A stretch of DNA of 11,440 nt, taken from NCBI GenBank assembly GCA_964603255.1, contig CAZRVA010000084.1, positions 1-11,440 of the forward strand. Direction: 5' to 3'. Positions 7,704 through 11,440 of the stretch are shown piece by piece. This DNA is from UBA6183 sp964603255. GTDB lineage: Bacteria; Bacteroidota; Bacteroidia; UKL13-3. The position numbers were made by a program, and so were the translations under genes. The notes below the pieces were generated by a model. That model saw only the letters and a list, made by a program, of their open reading frames with translations. It did no database searches and had not been told where the DNA came from. Numbering within the stretch: position 1 is the stretch's first letter; each line of letters starts with the position of its first letter.

Positions 7704-8780
7704 TTAGTTTGTATTGTTGTTTTCTTCGCTGTTAATAATAGCAATTTGTTGTGCAACGCGCTGCGCCACTTGCAAAAATAGTGGTTTTGCGGGATTCTGA
7801 TCATCAAGTACTGCAGGCATACCTTTATCTGCACCCTCTCTAATCCCAGCTACTAAAGGTATTTGACCGAGTAGGTTGGTATTAAACTGTTGTGCAATTT
7901 TTTGTCCGCCTCCCTCACCAAAAATGTAGTATTTATTGTTTGGTAATTCGGCAGGGGTAAACCAACTCATATTTTCTACTACTCCCAAAAATGGAATTTT
8001 AGTAGGTAACATACCAAACATCGCAGCAGCTTTGATAGCATCGGCTAATGCCACATCTTGAGGTGTGGTGACCAAAACTACACCCGTAACTGGTATAATT
8101 TGTCCCATGGTAAGGTGTATGTCTCCTGTACCCGGTGGCATATCTAAAACCAAATAGTCTAATTCGCCCCAAACAGTTTCGTTCACAAACTGACGTAAAG
8201 CACTACTCACCATTGGTCCACGCCACACCACAGCTTGGTTAGGGTCAATCATAAAACCAATACTCATTAGTTTTATTCCATGTCTTTCAACCGGTATCAT
8301 GTGGTTTTTTCCATCAACTACCTGCATTTCCGGGGCTTCGTGTATGCCAAACATAATGGGCATACTTGGCCCATAAATATCAGCATCAAGCAAACCAACT
8401 TTTGCACCAAGTTCGCTAAGTGCTAGAGCCAAATTGCTTGCAACTGTACTTTTACCAACGCCACCTTTACCACTCACCACGGCAATAATATTTTTAACTC
8501 CAGGCAATACCAGTTTATCTAATCTTGCAGTTAATACATTGGCCTCAAAGTTTACAGTTACTTGCGCATCTGCTAATACCAGTTTTTTAATGGCTTCCAC
8601 ACAATCTTGCTCAATCTTATCTTTCATTGGGCAAGCTGGGGTAGTTAATATAACGGTGAGACTAATGTTGTTATCATTAACATCAATATCTTTAATCATT
8701 TTAAGCGTTACCAAATCCTTTTTTAAATCAGGTTCCTGAACGGTTGATAAGGCTTTTAAAATTTGCTCTTGCGTAATCAT
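7704..8780 (-). CDS. mrp: Mrp/ApbC family P-loop ATPase (Fe-S cluster carrier)
   Basis: A 358-residue protein of usual family length. Residues 1 to about 90 are an MIP18/DUF59-type domain, with EPDLKKDLV near 16-24 and TTPACPMKD with Cys50. The MinD-like ATPase domain starts near 95: deviant Walker A GKGGVGKST at 104-112, LDADIYGPSMP at 131-141, and Walker B-like LDMPPGTGD at 212-220. Family members bind and transfer Fe-S clusters in an ATP-dependent way in the cytosol. The CxxC usually found after ENMS in Nbp35/ApbC proteins is absent: the sequence reads ENMSWFTPAELP (269-280), which I recall as usual for Bacteroidota Mrp. It is the first gene of a two-gene unit with the Nfu-type gene, which fits Fe-S delivery. 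The ATG at 8780 gives the standard N-terminus; the upstream promoter is largely lost in the scaffold gap. The C-terminus ends in an Asn-rich tail. Confidence 0.97.
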   Translation of the reverse strand: MITQEQILKALSTVQEPDLKKDLVTLKMIKDIDVNDNNISLTVILTTPACPMKDKIEQDCVEAIKKLVLADAQVTVNFEANVLTARLDKLVLPGVKNIIAVVSGKGGVGKSTVASNLALALSELGAKVGLLDADIYGPSMPIMFGIHEAPEMQVVDGKNHMIPVERHGIKLMSIGFMIDPNQAVVWRGPMVSSALRQFVNETVWGELDYLVLDMPPGTGDIHLTMGQIIPVTGVVLVTTPQDVALADAIKAAAMFGMLPTKIPFLGVVENMSWFTPAELPNNKYYIFGEGGGQKIAQQFNTNLLGQIPLVAGIREGADKGMPAVLDDQNPAKPLFLQVAQRVAQQIAIINSEENNNTN

Positions 8781-8781
8781 T

Positions 8782-8796
8782 AATTGTTTAACAATT
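8782..8796. repeat. Perfect 7-bp inverted repeat just upstream of mrp
   Basis: AATTGTT, one central T, then AACAATT. The arms end 1 base before the mrp ATG, so on the mRNA this would sit across the ribosome-binding region. It could be a small operator or a weak AT-only hairpin, or chance in AT-rich DNA. Only 4 further bases are known before the gap, so the promoter context cannot be judged. Confidence 0.4.
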
Positions 8797-8800
8797 GAAG

Positions 8801-8900
8801 NNNNNNNNNNNNNNNNNNNNNNNNNNNNNNNNNNNNNNNNNNNNNNNNNNNNNNNNNNNNNNNNNNNNNNNNNNNNNNNNNNNNNNNNNNNNNNNNNNNN
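8801..8900. other. Scaffold gap (100 N)
   Basis: Exactly 100 N, the conventional placeholder for a gap of unknown length. It hides the promoter side of mrp and the 5' end of the DUF4403-like gene, which appear to be divergent. The linkage of the two sides rests on scaffolding only. Confidence 0.98.
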
Positions 8901-10199
8901 GGAATTACTTTACCTTTTGTACTCAACCTAAATGCCATTGCTAGTGATTTAAATGCGCAATACGCAGAAAAATATTATACCGATAACGCATTTGAAAATA
9001 ACAACAATGATAACCTGAAGTTAGATGTGATTAAACGTGCGCCATTAAACATTAGTGCTAGAGGCAGTCAGGTTTTTGTTTCGGCACCTATGCGCATTGA
9101 AGGTGTTTATCGCATTAGTAAAAAGGTGTTGGGTATGGATGTTACCCACGACCAAGGTTTTAAATTTAACCTAACGGTTGATGTACAAACCATGCCCACT
9201 TTTGATAAAGATTGGAACTTGAAATTAAATAGTAAAAGCAACATTCGTTGGGAAGATTTACCCAATTTTGAAGTGGCAGGCATACAAGTAGATTTTCCTA
9301 AAATGTTTGGTAAAATTATTCAAGGGCAGGTTGATAAAATAACATCACAATTGGATAAAGAAATTGCACAATCGGTTAATTTAAGAAAGCTGGTAAACGA
9401 AAATTGGAAACAACTAACCCAACCTATAAACGTTGATGCAGCTACCAACAGTTGGCTTTTGGTTAGGCCACGTCAGGTGTTTTATACCCCTTTAGAAGGC
9501 TTTGATTCATTAGCGAAAATTAACTTGGCTTTATATTCGGTTATTGAAGTGGTGAGTGGATTTAAACCTGCTGCTGATACTGCAAAATCGTTACCGGTGC
9601 TGTATCAAACCAATAAGTTAAATGATAAAATTAATTTGATGTTGAATACAGAGGTAACTTTTGATCACATGAATAAATTGATTGGTGAACAGCTTGCAGG
9701 TAAATCGTTAAAGCTTGAATCGAAAGAGTATGACATTGATATTTTAGATGCAAAAGTTTTTGGCAATGCCGATAAAATTTTAGTAGGCGTAAACTTAAAT
9801 GGTAAAGTAAAAAAGGGTTTGATGAGTAAGCGTATAAAAGGTATTGTTTACTTTGAAGGTATACCTGTTTACAATGCACAAAAACAAACTATTAGCATTA
9901 AAAATTTCGACCTAAATATACAAACCCGTGATGTGTTGTTAAAGTCAGCATCTTGGCTTGCTAACTCTTCGCTGTTTAAAAAGAGTATTGAAAGTAAGTT
10001 GGAATTTTCGATTGCAAAAGAGTTGCAAGACGCAAAAAAAATAGCCAACGAAGCCGTGAATAAAAACTACACCAAAACACTTCAGTTAAACGGAACAATC
10101 AACCAAATAGAACCATCTGAAATTTTTCTTACACCGCAAAGTATTTGTGTAAACATAAAAGCAACAGGAAAAATAGGAGTGAGGTTGAATGGTATTTAA
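8901..10199 (+). CDS. DUF4403-like protein, 5'-truncated by the scaffold gap
   Basis: The frame is open from the first base after the gap to TAA at 10197-10199, giving 432 residues. The first residues (GITLPFVLNLNAIASDLN) match the opening strand of DUF4403-type proteins, which normally follows a short signal or lipoprotein peptide, so only a few tens of residues are probably missing. ENNNNDNLKLDV lies at 32-43 and WEDLPNFEVAG in the first third. Charged helical stretches follow (near IIQGQVDKITSQLDKEIAQ), then alternating strands to the end. No catalytic motif is visible. The family is widespread in Bacteroidota, uncharacterised, and usually exported to the envelope; that location is inferred, since the leader is not seen. 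An in-frame GTG at 9027 is not a credible start because family-like sequence precedes it. The gene converges on and overlaps the hydrolase gene by 4 bases. Confidence 0.83.
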   Translation, partial: GITLPFVLNLNAIASDLNAQYAEKYYTDNAFENNNNDNLKLDVIKRAPLNISARGSQVFVSAPMRIEGVYRISKKVLGMDVTHDQGFKFNLTVDVQTMPTFDKDWNLKLNSKSNIRWEDLPNFEVAGIQVDFPKMFGKIIQGQVDKITSQLDKEIAQSVNLRKLVNENWKQLTQPINVDAATNSWLLVRPRQVFYTPLEGFDSLAKINLALYSVIEVVSGFKPAADTAKSLPVLYQTNKLNDKINLMLNTEVTFDHMNKLIGEQLAGKSLKLESKEYDIDILDAKVFGNADKILVGVNLNGKVKKGLMSKRIKGIVYFEGIPVYNAQKQTISIKNFDLNIQTRDVLLKSASWLANSSLFKKSIESKLEFSIAKELQDAKKIANEAVNKNYTKTLQLNGTINQIEPSEIFLTPQSICVNIKATGKIGVRLNGI

Positions 10200-11254
10200 G
10201 GCAACAAAATACTTTCACCAATATTTGGTGCAATCAAATTTCCTTTAATCGTTTTTTCAGCCTCCATCATCTTTAATTTTCTTAGCGGTTCGCCAACGGG
10301 CTCATCAGCTAAATCATAAGTACCATAATGCATAGGTATAAAGTTTTTACCACCTAAATCATGAAAAGCATTTACTGCTTCTTCCGGGTTCATATGACTT
10401 GTTTTCATCATGTATGAGGGTTGATATGCTCCCACACCCATGATGCAATAATCAATGTTTGGAAAGTATGTTGCAATCTCTTTAAAGTGGGTGTTGTATC
10501 CACTATCGCCCATAAAATAAATAGTAATGCCGTTATACTTAATTACAAAACTGCCCCAAAGCATCTCGTTATCATCATTTAAACTGCGCTTGTACCAATG
10601 AAATGCAGGCATGTAATACACTTCAATTTTATCGTCATCAACATTAAACTGCTGATACCATCCGGCTTCTTGCACATTCATTCGCTTATCAAAACTTTTT
10701 AATAGTTGGGTTGATTTTAAAGGCGCGTACACTTTTACTTGTGGGTTTTGTTGCATAATGGTGTGAAAACTTTTTTTATCACAATGGTCAAAATGCGCAT
10801 GAGAAAGTAAGATGTAGTCAATATGTTTTATACTGTCTCTATCAAAAGGAATTCCTACCAATCTTTTCACAAAAGGTATATCGTTAAACACCGGGTCTAT
10901 TAATATATTTTTACCGTTTAACGTCAGTAAAAACGAAGCATGACCCAACCACACTATTTTATTTTGTTTGTTGGTAAACATACTGTTGTTCTTAATTACA
11001 GACGGTAACCACTTGTCGTTTTTCTTTTCATCGCGTTGGGGATTTTTACTAAAACGCCATTTCATTACCTTAGTAAAGTTAGGTAAAGCAACATCCTGAT
11101 AATTGATAAATTTATTACCACGCATAGGGTTGCCGGTATAGTTAGGTTTGATGGTTTTTAATTGTTGGTTGGTAAGCACTTTATTTTCCATACGGTCGTT
11201 CCAGGTAAACTGTAAACAAATAAAACAAATGATGGTAATGGCAATGAGTCTCAT
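10196..11254 (-). CDS. MBL-fold metallo-hydrolase, NAPE-PLD-like family, membrane-anchored or exported
   Basis: A 352-residue protein from ATG at 11254. Residues 1-18 (MRLIAITIICFICLQFTW) form a hydrophobic N-terminal segment, a signal anchor or uncleaved signal with no lipobox. The metallo-beta-lactamase core has WLGHASFLL near 102-110, ILIDPVF, the metal-binding HAHFDH at 152-157, PAFHW with His219, GDSGY with Asp250, and MHYGTYDLADEP with His309. This order and the GAYQP and HMNPEEAV segments match the Lactamase_B_2/NAPE-PLD-like group, which holds two zinc ions and hydrolyses phosphodiester or ester bonds, including N-acylphosphatidylethanolamine in the animal enzyme. The bacterial substrate is unknown. 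All expected metal ligands are present, so it is probably active, likely in the periplasm. An upstream in-frame GTG at 11320 would add 22 polar residues before the membrane segment and lies inside an intergenic repeat, so I prefer the ATG. Confidence 0.92.
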   Translation of the reverse strand: MRLIAITIICFICLQFTWNDRMENKVLTNQQLKTIKPNYTGNPMRGNKFINYQDVALPNFTKVMKWRFSKNPQRDEKKNDKWLPSVIKNNSMFTNKQNKIVWLGHASFLLTLNGKNILIDPVFNDIPFVKRLVGIPFDRDSIKHIDYILLSHAHFDHCDKKSFHTIMQQNPQVKVYAPLKSTQLLKSFDKRMNVQEAGWYQQFNVDDDKIEVYYMPAFHWYKRSLNDDNEMLWGSFVIKYNGITIYFMGDSGYNTHFKEIATYFPNIDYCIMGVGAYQPSYMMKTSHMNPEEAVNAFHDLGGKNFIPMHYGTYDLADEPVGEPLRKLKMMEAEKTIKGNLIAPNIGESILLP

Positions 11255-11311
11255 AATATGTGTAACGAAGAAAGTGCTTTTTTGTTGAAGATGGGTTGTT
11301 TTTTGTTTTTG

Positions 11312-11410
11312 TTTAACCACAAGGGCACAAAGGGTTTTACCGCAAAAAATACCTTAGGTATTGTTTTTACCACGGTGAACACAAAGAGGGGAACACTAAG
11401 AACACAGCGG
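11312..11410. repeat. Degenerate ACCAC..ACAAAG intergenic repeats
   Basis: Two imperfect copies: TTTAACCACAAGGGCACAAA (from 11312) and TTTTACCACGGTGAACACAA (from 11365), about 53 bases apart. A third weaker purine-rich stretch, GAACACTAAGAACACAGCGG, follows at 11391-11410. The minus strand reads as CTTTGTGCCCTTGTGGTTAAA-like units, a low-complexity intergenic element I recall from many environmental bacterial genomes. It has no coding potential that I can support and lies upstream of the hydrolase gene. Confidence 0.5.
11348..11362. repeat. Small hairpin between the two intergenic repeat copies
   Basis: AATACC, loop TTA, GGTATT: a perfect 6-bp stem flanked by an A run on the left and a T run on the right. 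It could be a weak rho-independent terminator or part of the repeat element. The stem has only two G-C pairs, so thermodynamic support is poor. Confidence 0.35.
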
Positions 11411-11440
11411 TGGGGAGACCAGTAACGAACACAACGGTTA

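Noticed and set aside
7510..7707. Plus-strand 65-codon frame opposite the Nfu gene
   Set aside because: It is antisense to a clearly conserved gene (DGGD and CxxC motifs) and shows no own signal.
8434..8739. Plus-strand 101-codon frame opposite mrp
   Set aside because: It is the complement of the Mrp ATPase and DUF59 regions and is explained by that gene.
9027..10199. GTG at 9027 as the start of the DUF4403-like gene
   Set aside because: The same frame is open to the gap and the 42 preceding residues fit the family, so the gene is truncated rather than starting here.
10196..11320. GTG at 11320 as the hydrolase start
   Set aside because: It adds a polar 22-residue extension in front of a typical signal/anchor segment and falls in the intergenic repeat; the ATG at 11254 is better.

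Overview
The window looks like a metagenome-assembled or draft contig from a Bacteroidota organism. The evidence is a low-GC sequence, a giant secreted surface protein with the pre-sorting signature of type IX secretion (T9SS) cargo, a Bacteroidota-style Mrp protein followed directly by a single-domain NifU-like protein, and a DUF4403-type protein. I cannot place it below phylum. A run of exactly 100 N (8801-8900) is a scaffold gap of unknown true size, so order and orientation across it depend on scaffolding.

Bases 1-7262 (minus strand) are one uninterrupted reading frame of 2420 complete codons that runs off the left edge. It encodes a signal peptide followed by four tandem modules of roughly 460-600 residues. 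Each module has a lead-in segment, a right-handed beta-helix-like region rich in N-x-I and Y-G-[I/F/M/V]-Y motifs, and a closing D-[I/P]-G-x-x-[E/K] motif. After that motif, modules 1-3 carry a CARDB-like beta-sandwich. Module 4 instead leads into a different domain that ends in the PLPVKLTSLR signature normally found just before a T9SS C-terminal sorting domain; that sorting domain must lie beyond base 1.

Bases 7263-7451 are an AT-rich intergenic stretch with a plausible Bacteroidota-type promoter for the giant gene. Upstream lies a two-gene minus-strand unit, mrp (7704-8780) followed after 3 bases by a NifU C-terminal-domain protein (7452-7700). Both probably act in iron-sulfur cluster carriage and delivery.

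Right of the gap, a 5'-truncated DUF4403-like gene (8901-10199, plus) converges on a metallo-beta-lactamase-fold hydrolase of the NAPE-PLD-like family (10196-11254, minus). The two share their stop codons in a single TTAA. The right end (about 11312-11410) is non-coding and holds degenerate ACCAC..ACAAAG intergenic repeats with a small hairpin.

I found no defence system, CRISPR array, transposon, tRNA or rRNA. The most unusual object is the giant four-module protein. The remaining genes are housekeeping or conserved-hypothetical.
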